Source: Piezodorus guildinii (Eukaryota; Arthropoda; Insecta; Hemiptera; Pentatomidae). Taken from it: a DNA stretch of 64,000 bases. Position numbers and translations under genes: made by a program. The notes under the pieces are model-generated. The model saw only the letters and a program-made list of their open reading frames with translations. It did not search any database and was not told the DNA's origin. The DNA lies in NCBI GenBank assembly GCA_023052935.1, contig CM041293.1:167297341-167361340 (forward strand), written 5' to 3'. Shown piece after piece: positions 52,608 to 63,480 of this stretch (the first letter of the stretch is position 1; each line of letters starts with the position of its first letter).

Positions 52608-54560
52608 AAATCTATTCTGGAGTTCTGACACTGGTCAGATTCTCCTCTCATGTGCGGTGTGATTGTGGCTGTGGCGCCCTCACTTAGCTTCCGCTGGCTC
52701 TCACCAGTGATGCGGCTGAGAGGGAGGCGCTGGGATCCTTTGGACTCTGCTTGTCCTTCCACAAGTGGGGGGACAAGCCCCGTCCGGGGCTCCCGAGCTG
52801 ATTGTAAATATTGTACATAGGTATGAATGTGACATGTTTTGTTTATTTATTTGTTAACTTAATTTATTTCTATTTATTTTGTCTACTTAATTTTGTTATT
52901 GTATTCGTTTATTTTATGTAATTTGACTTTCCTTTTGTTTATATTGTAAATATTGTATGAATGAGATCCTGTAGCACTATTATTATTGTCTATTATGACA
53001 AATTGTAATATATACGAATAAATAAAAAAAAAAAAAAAAAAAAGATTATTGGGGAGATGAATAAGGTACTGTTTGATTTTCGATAATTTGTATAGAATAA
53101 GGTCTAAAATAAATAGAATATTGAGGTGATGGTGTTTGGTATGGTTGCTGGTATAATATGAGCATGAACTATTTTTCGAAGGACTTTGAATTGAATGGTG
53201 TAGTTGTTTTAAGTAAGATAATTTGGCTGTCTCCTACAGTTCCATTCTTTAGAATCTTCTATAGTCTTGTAAATCTGTACTTTTTTGAAAAGAAAGTGAA
53301 GATTTTCTGTTTTATGCTACTCCCTGGGAATTATACATAACTATCACATCTACTCGTAACAGGTATAATTGGAGGGACATGCATGTGCATCTGTGTTTAC
53401 TTATATTTTAATTTTAACAAATTGAGATATTGATTTTAGGTGCTGAGTGTTTTGGTATTGTTTTTATTTATGATGATGTAATTTTTTTTAGTATGTAGTT
53501 GTTTAATGTATATATAATTTGTTGTTTTTTTTTAATCTTTGGTGTATATGTATAGATATATCTAAGTATTTGAAAGAAAATGTGAAACGGTAGAGAAGGA
53601 ACAGAGAAAACAAAAAAACAAAAACAAAAAAAAACAGGAAAAATAAGTAGGAAGAAAAAATTAAAAAGAGTAAAAAAGGAAAAAAATATATTGTATTTAT
53701 AGTTAAATAAAATGTTAAGAATATTCCTGTTTGAAAAAATCGGTATGCTGTGTTATAGAAACCCAATTAAGTTGGGAAGCATCATTTTGTATGTTTATTT
53801 ATGAATAAAGTGTATCTCTCTGCATAACTGGCCAAATTGTCAGTTTTGATCGACCAAACGTTCATCTGGAATTTCGAATCCACTCTGAGGTCAATATTAC
53901 TCTTCAAGATGTTTCAAAAAAGGTTTCGCTTGACTCGGACCTCAGATAAACGAATTTGGAATAGGCTTAGGAATACTTTCAGGATTAATGGACTATAGTC
54001 AGAGAATAGATCATCAAAGTGAACAACTGAAACGTTTAGAGAGCCTAATCCGCTGCGATGAAGAAGTTCATGATGGCAATGTTACGGTTAGCATCAGTTT
54101 GCCAGTATGCGGGGGAGTCCGGGGGTAGATGGTTAATATGCGTTTAGAACAGAATGTAAATTTCGCCCATGTGAATTCTTGGATCTGAAATCCAGGAATT
54201 CAGGAAGGGTTCGAATTGAATTTTGGAAATGGAATGTTCACTAGGATGGTACGCTGATACGAGGGTGATTGGAAAGGAAATAATTTTGATTACTATAGCG
54301 GAGCATTGTAGGAAATCATAGGAGGAAGTGTTGGCAGAGGGACTGGTGTGCAATGACAGCCGGCTATACCGTCTGGGTGATCCGTTAAGAATGTTACGTA
54401 TTAAGGTATTTTGAAGAACTGTTTAGTGGTTAGTCTAGTATCAGTAATAAGTGCTACATAAAAGTTTTTGTCTTGCAATAAAGCTGTAAGTTCGTCCGTG
54501 TGATTTCGAACACCACCCGCATTCTAAAGGAGGATGGATAAGGAGTTGAGTTAGGGGTGT

Positions 54561-54741
54561 GTAACGTTTCTCAAAATTTACATTGGTATAGTAATATATA
54601 TTTCATAATTGTTTTTCAATTCCTGGCGATAATTCTATAATCATCCTTCAAAGCGAATAAATCTTTCGCCTTTTATTAAACAAAAAATACTGCAAATTAT
54701 CACACAATAGTATTTCATTTCCAAATATTTACACATAAAAA
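54561..54741. other. No feature recognised
   Basis: AT-rich spacer. Confidence 0.3.
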
Positions 54742-55402
54742 AAATCTGGTACAGGCAAAACACGACTTTCACTTACCTCCATTTTTAAAATCAATGAAAG
54801 AATTTTCAAATACAGTTAGAGATAAAAATACGGGAAAATATAAAAGAATTAATTATATTTATTTTCTAGTTGGGTATCGAATTTATATATTTACCTGTTT
54901 TTCATCAGCGTTAACAAGATAATATAGTTATTTTTATTGAATCTACAAAATTAAAGGTACTTTAAAGGAAGAAAATTAAAAATATCAGCATTTAAGCCCT
55001 GTCAGACCATTTTAATCAGAATGGCAACCTAAATGATATTAAAGCCCATTAAATTTAACATCGATATAGCGAGTTTAATCAAAATCGTCGGAACCGTTTT
55101 TGTAAAAAGCGAAAAAAGGTGCAAAATGCATGGTATAAAGTGTCTCTTCTGGTAAGCTCATTTAGATGAAAAGAGTTTTGTCACGTCTCGGGCGTATAGT
55201 TAAATATTAAATTTCAGTTTCATATGACTTACCGTTTCCGCCCGGGATTTACCACGCACACACACACAGACCTTTTTGCGGGACTTTGTTATTTTGGACT
55301 CAGGAGACCCTAAAACGTGTATTTCCGTTGAAAACTGGAATTCGAAAATTTTCACGATCGCAATACTTCCCCTTAATATATGTAGTATGTGAAAGTAAAA
55401 AG
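54742..55402 (-). mobile_element. DINE-like element with internal deletion
   Basis: Starts AAATCTGGTACAGGCAAAAC then ACGACTTTCACTTACCTCC. About 270 bp after AAAGAATTAATTATATTTAT are missing; the remainder goes through TAGTTGGGTATCGAATTTA, CATCGATATAGCGAGTTTAA, ATGCATGGTATAAAGTGTCT, a (CA)n stretch (55256-55268) and ends at AATATATGTAGTATGTGAAA. The spacer 55403-55744 is AT-rich without features. Confidence 0.8.
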
Positions 55403-55744
55403 AGATAGTTAATCAAAATATAGAATAGAATTATAAAATGACTGTCTACATTTCAAGGTAAAACCTCACTTTTTGATGGCTGAATCATTATATTTGTCTT
55501 ATTATTATTATTTTTAATAAGCTCCTTCTAGTTTCACGCATCTACATAGCTTCTAAACTTCGCTATAAATTTAAAAAATAAAAAAACTGAACAAAAAAAA
55601 AAATAGAATGAGTATGTCACATTGTCTTATCATTTGTTTCTAGACTACATAGTATACGACGATAATATTCAAGGAGATGTAGTGATTCCCAATCAGGTTT
55701 CATACCTAGGTTTATAAAAAGCGAGTAATCGGTGTATGACTAAT

Positions 55745-57055
55745 GTCTAATCGATCGCTGGCTGGAAACCAAATGGCTAATGTTTCTTCTTCTTCTTTGA
55801 CTTCCTCTTCGTGCCATAACTAGCGTCGAGGAGCCTCTATTCAATGCAGCCCTCTCGGTCCCTACTTCCTCTTCATTTGTTGGAATGTATTGCCTCTCTT
55901 CTCTCCAATCCGCTGAATACATTCCTGATAAGGAATTCTGGGGCCGCCCCTCGGTCTTCTCCTTAGAGCTAAGAGATTTTTTTGCACACTCTTCACCTGC
56001 ATCTAACAAACGTAGCCGAACCACTTCAACTGTCGGTTCTCCAGCAAAAACCTTAACCTCCGGCACCTCTAGATCCTTTTTTATGCTTCCATCCCTGACG
56101 CGGTCTCTTCTGGTCTTTGCAACAGCTCTCCGCTGGAACTTCATCTGGCTGCTATCATTCGGCTTAGTTTGTCCAGCATAGTGCAGCTTTCGCTTCCTAT
56201 ACGTGAGGGTTAGGAGGTATGCCGATTTTTCCATGTATAGACCTGGTTGGCTTTGGAAATCCTATTTGCTACTTCTGGTTCAATCGTTCCTGTTATGCTA
56301 ATAATCGTCCCAAATAGGTGAATGCTTGCACAACTTATAGTACCTCCCCATTACAGATCAAATGGACATCCCTGTCCATTGATTGTTCTATCTATCTATT
56401 GATATGATCAGGACTTTGCTTTTAATACTATTGATAATCATACCTTTACAAGGAGTTCTTCTTTTTTTTTTTTTTTGTTTTTCTGATCCGCAATCAGAAC
56501 GATGTCATCAGCAAATAGTAGGCTTTGACCATAATATATATGATCGTCCAGGCAGTACGGTGCTTATACATTTTATGTATTTCATCCATAAATATGGTGA
56601 ACAAGAGCGGACTTAAGTGTCTCCCGGCCTGACTCCTTTCTCTATGGTAAAAAGAGTTTTATATTTTTCTGCCTATAAGCCGAATCTAATCGTACACGAT
56701 AAGATCAGTTGGGATATTTTTTGCGCCTGAGTATTTAATATTTTGTCTTGGAACAGTCAAATGCTGCTTGAGGTCCATAAACGCCTTAGTATATTATTAT
56801 CTCTCTCCCATGTTTTCTCTACGATTCTTCTCAGGAAGAAGATTCATCTTGAGTCTGCCTCTCTTGATGAGTTACTCTCTATTTCGGTTCTCAACTATGA
56901 ACCTTAATTTTCATTCTAGCATTGAAGGAGTAAGCCACTGAGTGTAGGCTTAATAGACCTATGGTTTTCACAATCCGTTGAGCTACCCTTTTTATAAATA
57001 GGGATAATTAAACAGAAATCTTCATCCCTTGGGACTATCTTTTTATCTCATATTT
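55745..57055 (-). pseudogene. RTE-type LINE, RT domain pseudogene
   Basis: Minus strand from 57050: DEDFCLIIPIYKKGSSTDCE (about 56960-57030), a decayed stretch with READSR and FFLRRIVEKTWERDNN (about 56800-56880), then KGVRPGDTLSPLLFTIFMDE across a frameshift (about 56580-56640), LLFADDIVLIADQKN (about 56485-56530, the RT active site), an A-rich run, VQAFTYLGRLL (about 56280-56320), KSAYLLTLTYRKRKL and the end RRAVAKTRRDRVRDGSIKKD (about 56090-56150). The GVRxGDxLSPLLF...FADD and late RRDRVR motifs are RTE-like. A frame of 164 codons (55740-56234) is the longest open part; multiple frameshifts elsewhere. Confidence 0.82.
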
Positions 57056-57469
57056 TTTTTTGAGAAATTGTTGAAGATATTTAACTAACTCCAATACTAT
57101 AAAAACAAAAATAAAAATAAAACAAGACTTGCAAATACTACAATTAACGTTGGCAGCAAAGAATCCGTACAACAACAAGTCAAGGCACTGACTGTATAAT
57201 TGCTCAAATATTATAGATTATTTATCTCAACGATCGTCTTAATAAGTTATTTAAAAAATGGTAATGAGTATATGAAGAAAGGTTACTAAAGCTAAAATGT
57301 TAGAATAATAGGATATTGGAGACGAAATAACTAGAAATATTGTTGAAAACCGTTTTTAAATTTTATCATAATGCTTTTTAACTTATGCGGAAATATCATT
57401 TGCGAATTGTTCGTCGTCTAGGGAAAACCTGATCAGACAATGTAAGTTAGCAATTTTCACTTTTTAATA
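57056..57469. other. No feature recognised
   Basis: AT-rich; nothing recognised. Confidence 0.3.
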
Positions 57470-57625
57470 ACCCTTCGAGGTTATTGAAAAGAAGATAGCC
57501 TCGGGATTTACTAACTTAAATAAAAATTGAAGTTCTACCGCTAGTATAAGTCTTTTCAAAGCTATCACAATAATTTAGCACCTTTAATAGTTGTATTTAT
57601 TGTAATTATATAATTATAAAAATCA
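57470..57625 (+). pseudogene. Decayed Jockey-B 3' end
   Basis: ACCCTTCGAGGTTATTGAAA then AGAAGATAGCCTCGGGAT resembles the RRLKRRWPRD codons of Jockey-B, followed by AAGTTCTACCGCTAGTATAA and TTGTATTTATTGTAATTATA. Short and weak. Confidence 0.5.
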
Positions 57626-58532
57626 TTGATATCCTTAATTGATATTCGAGAAGCTGAAGTAAATATAGGGAAGTTCAAAAGTCATGAAGTATTGATTCCG
57701 ACGCGGGAAAGCAGTTAGGTATTTATTTTATCAATTTATATAATGGTTATACTTTTTATAAGAAAAATAAATTCAGAAAGGCAGAGATTTAATCAAAATA
57801 AAAACTTGTTTTGTTATGTGAGTGGAGTTGAAGTTATGTTCCGAATAATCCTACCAAAATTTTGGCACTCTTGAATGTTTAAATACTTTTACTCAAAATA
57901 CAACAATTCAATTACATCAAATAAATGTATTTATTTTTACTGAGCCGCGAAAAAAAACAATAGATATAAAAGGGGATATTATTTTTATGAAAAAAAAATT
58001 AGCCTGTGATGAAAAATTCTTGCGAGAAATTCTTACGAGCTTTTCTCAAGAAGAAATTCCTCTTCCTCGGTAATATTAGGTAAAAATCAGCTTTACCTTG
58101 GAAGAATTCCGTATATAATAGTAAATCCTCTGTTATTTTCGTCTAGACCCACCTTTAAAAGAGGAAAAAAAACATCTTTTTTATTCAAAGTAATACTTTA
58201 AGAAAGTAACTAGTGAAAAAGACAATTTTCATATTCATAAATTTTAACGTAACATTAGGACATTATGAAAACGTGTTGCTCAACAAGTATTGGGTTGTAA
58301 AATAAGTTCATACGGAGACAGCTATGATGTGATAAAAATTATAAGTGAAATAATGTATGATTTCATCATAGTGCGCAATAAGGGATTAAGGATTGACGTG
58401 AAAAGAATTGAGAATGTGAGTGATTTCTGTGGAGGTAGAAATCGGAATAATTATAAAAGGATTGGAGATTAAGGATTAGATTTAAGCGAATTATTATGAA
58501 GTAAGTAATATTAAAAGCGTACACAGTGTCGG

Positions 58533-58566
<34 letters not shown>

Positions 58567-58729
58567 TGACATAAACATAGAACCAAGGAATTTATAACTT
58601 GTCAGAGAAAATGTTAATTTAGAATTAAATTTTTAGAAAAAACACAAATTGGAGAAAAATGAAATATATAAATGTCGATAGTTACAGAAATATGATGTAA
58701 ATAAAGTAAGGCTATAACAACACAAATAA
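57626..58729. other. No gene recognised
   Basis: AT-rich with a poly-A run at 58538-58562. The plus-strand frame at 58290-58472 (60 codons) resembles no family. Confidence 0.3.
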
Positions 58730-59457
58730 AAAAATCTTGTGCGGGCAACACACGACTTTCACTTACCTCGATTTTTAAAATCAATGAAAGAATTTTCAAA
58801 TACAGTTAGAGAGAAAAATACGTGAAACTATTAAGTAATTAATCAAATTGAATTTCTATAGAAACATGTGTTTGATTCAAAAATCTATTATATTATTATC
58901 TAAAATAATCGGTTAGTTTTATCTTCTTCTCATCACTCTCTATTAACTTCTAAAAGCTTGTGTATGAGATGATATTTTTTCTAAAATCTTTAGCTTTACA
59001 ACGGTATATCATAAATGTATATTACTGCTCTAATGTTCAAAAACGAAAAATTGCATTAAAAAAATATTTTTTCTGTTTTCTCCTTTAGTTGGGTATCGAA
59101 TTTATTCAATTTATATATTTACCAGTTTTGCATCAGCGTTAACAAGATAATCTAGTTATTATTATTGAATCTACAAAATTAAAATATCGGCATTTGATCC
59201 CTGTCAGACCATTTTTATCCAAATAAAACCTACATGATATTAAAGCCCATTAAATTTTACATCGATATAGCGAGTTTAATCAAAATCGTCGGAACCGTTT
59301 TTGAGAAAATCGAAAAAAGGTGCAAAATGCATGGTATAAAGTGCCTCTTCTGGTAAGCTCATTTTGATGAAAAAAGTTTTGTCACGTCTCGGGCGTATAG
59401 TTGTCTTAAATATGAAATTTCAGTTTCATAGGACTTACCGTTTCCGCCCGGGAGTTA

Positions 59458-59509
<52 letters not shown>

Positions 59510-59528
59510 CCACACAGACACACACACA

Positions 59529-59581
<53 letters not shown>

Positions 59582-59713
59582 ACAGACCTTTTTGCGGGAC
59601 TTGGTTATTTGATCTCAGGGGACCCTAAAACGTGTATTTCCGTTGAAAACAGGAATTCGAAAATTTTCACGATCGCAATACTTTCCTTACTATATATAGT
59701 AAGTGAAAGTAAA
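58730..59713 (-). mobile_element. DINE-like element, full length, expanded CA microsatellite
   Basis: The most complete copy: terminus AAATCTTGTGCGGGCAACAC, then ACGACTTTCACTTACCTCG; CAGTTAGAGAGAAAAATACG; TTATCTAAAATAATCGGTTA; TTACAACGGTATATCATAAA; TCCTTTAGTTGGGTATCGAA; ACATCGATATAGCGAGTTTA; GTGCAAAATGCATGGTATAA; CGTTTCCGCCCGGGAGTTAC; a ~125-bp CA-rich microsatellite (59461-59584); CCTTTTTGCGGGACTTGG; CACGATCGCAATACTTTCC; and the hairpin end TTACTATATATAGTAAGTGA. No ORF outside the microsatellite. Useful as the reference copy. Confidence 0.87.
59461..59584. repeat. (CA)n microsatellite inside the DINE-like element
   Basis: CA repeats with a few GA interruptions, at the same internal position as shorter GT/CA tracts in the copies at 6.7, 8.1, 12.6, 20.5, 42.1 and 55.3 kb. 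Confidence 0.95.
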
Positions 59714-59824
59714 ATGACCCAAATTAAGAAAAAAATGGCATTAACGCCTTTTAGGTAACAGTAAAATGATAGATTTTTTCAAACGGATAAAATAAAAATA
59801 TTACAATATTGTAGTAAGATAGAA

Positions 59825-60300
59825 TCAAAACATTTTGTTTACAACCATCGTACTTCCTCTACCTGACACACTCGCCACTAAACCATACATACTTGTCGTG
59901 GATGACACCTTTTTCTGCCTGACAAGCGTCATCGTCCCGGTGAGGTAGATAAGACAGTTATTATTTCCTTCCCAGCCCAGATGGAGCGTAGAAAGGTCCC
60001 TTTTGACCCTTGACTGTAACACTAGGTCATCATCCTTCACCGCTTGCCGGACAAACCGAGAGTTTATGGTCCCCTGGACTCCAGCTTGGGCTAGAGGTAT
60101 ACGGCGTGGTCCAGATCTTCCGGACCCAGCTTCACACCGAGGGCTGCTCCGACGCCGGCTATGGTTCCAGTCACGGTCTCACCCGGCCTCTCTGGAATCC
60201 CCCTGATTTAAATTTTATTTTTTAATTGGTTATTTAATCGGTCTTCTAAAACGGAAATTTTTTTCTTTTGAATTTTTTTTCCAGAGGTTTAAGTTAAGGA
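59825..60300 (-). pseudogene. LINE ORF1 (Gag-like) fragment
   Basis: Minus strand, across frameshifts: a helical SVLEDRLNNQLKNKI segment (about 60215-60260), IRGIPERPGETVTGTIAGVG (about 60150-60215), AALGVKLGPEDLDHAVYL, then FVRQAVKDDDLVLQSRVKRD (about 60000-60060), LSTLHLGWEGNNNCLIYLTG, TMTL, and in another frame KYVWFSGECVR. A coiled coil followed by (I)RGIPE..GE and by F.R..VKD..L..SR..R..LST..LG..G...IYL.E.LT is a pattern I know from CR1/L2- and related LINE ORF1 proteins, which bind element RNA. GC-richer than its surroundings. No ORF2 adjoins it; the family is not otherwise seen here. Confidence 0.68.
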
Positions 60301-60918
60301 GGTTTTCGATTTTTTGAAGCCTCTTTAATTTTCAATTTATAAGTAGGAATGTTTTCCAAGAGTCATTCCTTCATCTCCTTAAACTCCTCATTAACCACCA
60401 CTAGCAACTTTATCATTGTAGCTGGCTAGTTGGCAATTAATGATCACGAAGTCGATTCACAATCGAGGCAAACACACTTTTTATAAGCCTCGGGGTCGGT
60501 CAATTCTAGTGTGGCACCCTTTTTTTTGGAAAATATTTGGAAAAAGTGAGCAGATTAATTTCGCCTTTTTGTCTTAATTTAGAGTCAGCCGTTTCTTTTT
60601 TTTTCTTGAAATTATACCGTGAAAGAAAACGGCGACAATAATACTAAATATGAAAGAGACTTTATATGAAGACCGACAGAATAAGACTTGATAAACAAAC
60701 TATCCACACTACAGGCTTTATGAAGTTATAATTTTCTAAGTAAATAAACAAAGTATAGTTTTTCGAAGTGTGATAATAAGATCAACGATTTTCCATATAA
60801 CCATATAAATATTATTTAGTTACCTGCTGAATATAGTATATTTGAAAAGTTGAAAAATATAAATGTTCTATTGAAATATAACAAATGTTACCAGATAAAC
60901 AGGAGAGCTCATTACTAC

Positions 60919-60995
<77 letters not shown>

Positions 60996-61819
60996 CATGT
61001 GCCACTCTAACAAATGTGGGTGCAGTCCATGAAAAGAGAATTCGACTTTTTATACGTCAACGGTCGTTTGGGTTCCTACTTACAGGAGACCGGGAAAACC
61101 CCTGGACTGTCTCTTTAATACTAGGGTGCCTCAAAGCTGAAATAACTGAGAATGTTATTTTTTATATTCGTGTTCTGTAAAGTTGTAGGTAGTAAATTTA
61201 AACATCAGTTTATTTACGGAAGTATTCATATTTCATAGTCGTTTTAGAGTAATTTTATGCTTAAATTTAGGAAGGTTTATGTTTTTTTTTTATTTATATT
61301 TACCAATTTCAAAAACAAGCTCAAATATCTTAGAAATTGAAAGGAAACAAACGCTCTATAATGTTAATATCTTATTATTTTAATCATTGTATTAATAATA
61401 ATACTTTTATTATTATTATTCATCTAGTCTTTTTTATTTTTTATTCAGATATATTACAATTCGTCACAAAAGAAAATAATATTAGGGCTGTAAGATCACA
61501 TTCATACAATATCTACAGTATAAACGATAGAAAAGTCAAATTGCATAAATAAAATAAACAAAGGTATGTAATAACGAAATTTATAAATCAAATAAATACT
61601 AGTTAACAAATAAATGAAATAAAAAAAATGATCTCACTCATACCTATGCAAAATTTCACTCTTACCTTGTCCAATAAATTTGGTTGTTTTCCTATTATAA
61701 TATTTAAAAAAAATATTAGATTATTTTCTCGTCTATCTAACCTTCAAATTAATAACTGTTTGTTAATAAAATTCATTACAGAAAAATTACATTTAGTACA
61801 AGCTGTATTATTGATGAAA
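60301..61819. other. No gene; TA microsatellite at 60927-60993
   Basis: 60301-60926 and 60994-61380 show no frame or known repeat; 60994-61130 is somewhat GC-richer. 61380-61630 has scraps (CATTCATACAATATCTACA, CTCACTCATACCTAT) reminiscent of the A-type Jockey 3'UTR in minus orientation, too weak to call. Confidence 0.35.
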
Positions 61820-61930
61820 AAATGAATAGGACGCTCACGACTAACTCACCAACATTTACTGATTGGAACACCAAGACCTTACTGTGAACAGTGTAACGTA
61901 ACTATCACCCTTACTAACACACTTACTGAC
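61820..61930 (+). pseudogene. I-like LINE C-terminal scrap
   Basis: IGRSRLTHQHLLIGTPRPYC followed by EQCNVTITLTNTL matches the post-RNase H block (RIGHTRLTH.HL....P.C..C...LT..H) of the I-like LINEs at 25, 30 and 35 kb. About 110 bp, no ends defined. Confidence 0.65.
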
Positions 61931-62389
61931 AGACTTGTATACTTTATTACTAAAATACTTTATTAAATGACAAAAGTACATACATCCCAAATTAATTTAA
62001 TCATTTAAAAAGAAATAAATTATATGAATCCATCTAAAATTACCCAATTATACTTATTATTACTCATCATGTATAATTTGTACTTATTATTTTTAATTTT
62101 TTTCCAGTATAGTTTTTATTGCAATTAAATTATGTTTGTCACTACATTTATTAGCCTTCTTCATTTGCCTACCTACCTTTCATAGATTTACCTTCTCAAT
62201 CTATCTAACTATGAACTGTTATTAGTAATATCTTTGATATAGAAAAATTCTTAATCGGCAAACATTACCATTGTTGTCAATTGAATTTATAAATAAATAA
62301 AAATATATACATAAAAATGGTAAGAAAACAACATATGTAAATTAATGAACTAGGAATTCGATAATTTTTTTTTTCTCTTTATATCTATA
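61931..62389. other. No feature recognised
   Basis: AT-rich; nothing recognised. Confidence 0.3.
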
Positions 62390-63235
62390 TTCACGTCTGT
62401 CAGAATTTATCTGACAATCAGCAAATGTGCTGTACAAATTGAGATCCAGGCATGGTAGGCATGAAGAAGGAAAATGCCCAGCAGCATCCCTTCCATGGCT
62501 TTATTTTATCCGAGGATGTCCCTCATCCAGCTTCTCTTTAGCCTTCTTCTTACTGGCATTTCAGCTATTGACATGTCGTTAATCAGTCTATTGTCGTGTC
62601 CGTTACGTTTACTGTGAAAACGAGTATAGAGTGTTCGTATATGTTGGTTGTTGTAAGTCCGTATGTAGGATTTTGTCGTTTACGTTCCAAGGAGCTGTCG
62701 TTATCAGTCTTAAAATTTTGGATTGAAATGATTGCAGCTTTTGCATGTGAGTCTTTTTTGCTGAACCAAAAATCTGTGAAGCGTAAGTCCATATTGGCTT
62801 AAGAAGGTATGTGTATGTATTCAGTTTCTGTCTAATTTTTAGTTTTGAAGATTTACATAAAAGTCAGTATAGTACTTTCAGTCGGTGGTTAAGAGTCTGT
62901 CTTTTCGTCTTGACATGTGGGCCCCAAGTCATCCTCCGATCGAGTGCCAGTCCTAGGTAATGTACAGAGTTGGTCTGAGGAATTAAGTTGTTGGCGATAA
63001 AAATTGGTGGGCAAGTGTTTTGTCGTAGTGTGAATGTTACGTGCTTTGATTTGTCGTGATTTAAACGAATTTTCTAAAGATTGTACCAATTTTGTAGTAT
63101 CATCAAGTGATTTTGTAGAGTCAGTGAGGCGCGTATAGGATCGTCGTTTGATGTTAAAGTGGCAGTATCGTCCGAGTAAGTAGCAGTCAATGTGGTGGGG
63201 TGAGTTAAGTTCTTCTTATTAAATTCTTCAATTCT
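62390..63235 (-). pseudogene. Third Jockey-type LINE (Jockey-C), 3' half
   Basis: Minus strand: TYSDDTATLTSNDDPIRASL (active site as YSDD, about 63160-63200), LQNHLMILQNWYNL, KIRLNHDKSKHVTFTLRQNT, a VHYLGLALDRRMTWGPHVKT arm (about 62900-62960), a region around KSSKLKIRQKLN, LLKPIWTYASQIFGSAKKTH (about 62745-62805), QSFQSKILRLITTAPWNVND and KILHTDL. It diverges clearly from Jockey-A and -B (DRRMTWGPHV, SAKKTHMQKL), so it is a distinct family. Stops and frameshifts are present; the C-terminal end and 3'UTR (62390-62570) are poorly defined. Confidence 0.8.
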
Positions 63236-63242
63236 TATTTTT

Positions 63243-63480
63243 ATTTTTTTTTCAAACAAACAACAATTTTGTGATAACATTCAGTATCAATCATACTCAA
63301 GATATGTAACAACATGATAACATTCATACAATATTTACACATCAATAAAATTATAATAAAATATATATACAATAATGAATCAATAAAAAGTTTACAAAGT
63401 CTAGAAATCACTCATACCTATATACAAGTCATAAATACAGGACATTGAGTGGAGGATCTAGCCAGTGATAGGACTACAAT
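63243..63480 (-). pseudogene. Jockey-A 3'UTR fragment (A-type)
   Basis: Matches the 3'UTR of copy A in the same orientation: TCATACAATATTTACACATC, AATAAAATTATAATAAAATA, CAATAATGAATCAATAAAAA, TCACTCATACCTATATACA and GAGTGGAGGATCTAGCCAGT. Ends in a short poly-A (poly-T 63243-63251). No coding part remains. Confidence 0.8.

Larger units (their letters stand above)
48273..53042 (+). mobile_element. Jockey-A copy B, full length
   Basis: 4770 bp, bounded by the 12-bp duplication AGATTATTGGGG (48261-48272 and 53043-53054). 5' leader GAAGATCAGCTGATGCGC as in copy A; poly-A at about 53025-53042. Lies head-to-head with copy A (5' ends 512 bp apart). The coding body is highly similar to copy A, but the ~430-bp 3'UTR (52608-53042) differs: it carries TGATGCGGCTGAGAGGGAGG, CAAGCCCCGTCCGGGGCTCC and several TTGTAAATATTGTA motifs. 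Confidence 0.95.
43055..54560 (-). pseudogene. Old Jockey-A relic, host of three insertions
   Basis: Pieces of one minus-strand element are separated by younger insertions: the 3' end (43055-43179), 3'UTR (47761-47928, GAGAATCTAGGCTGTGCTAA), C-terminal codons (48245-48272), RT C-terminal region (53043-53350, matching 43526-43800), and endonuclease domain (53870-54560, matching about 45345-46130, ending near the ORF2 start). The order follows an intact element. RT core between 53350 and 53870 is deleted or unrecognisable; 53360-53860 is AT-rich with nothing to report. The copy is far more decayed than A or B, hence older. Confidence 0.75.

Noticed and set aside
56461..56530. A-rich run next to an RT active site as a possible programmed frameshift
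   Set aside because: The RTE copy has many other lesions; the run looks like simple slippage.
59364..59612. 82-codon frame rich in alternating H and T
   Set aside because: Translation of the CA microsatellite inside a DINE-like element.
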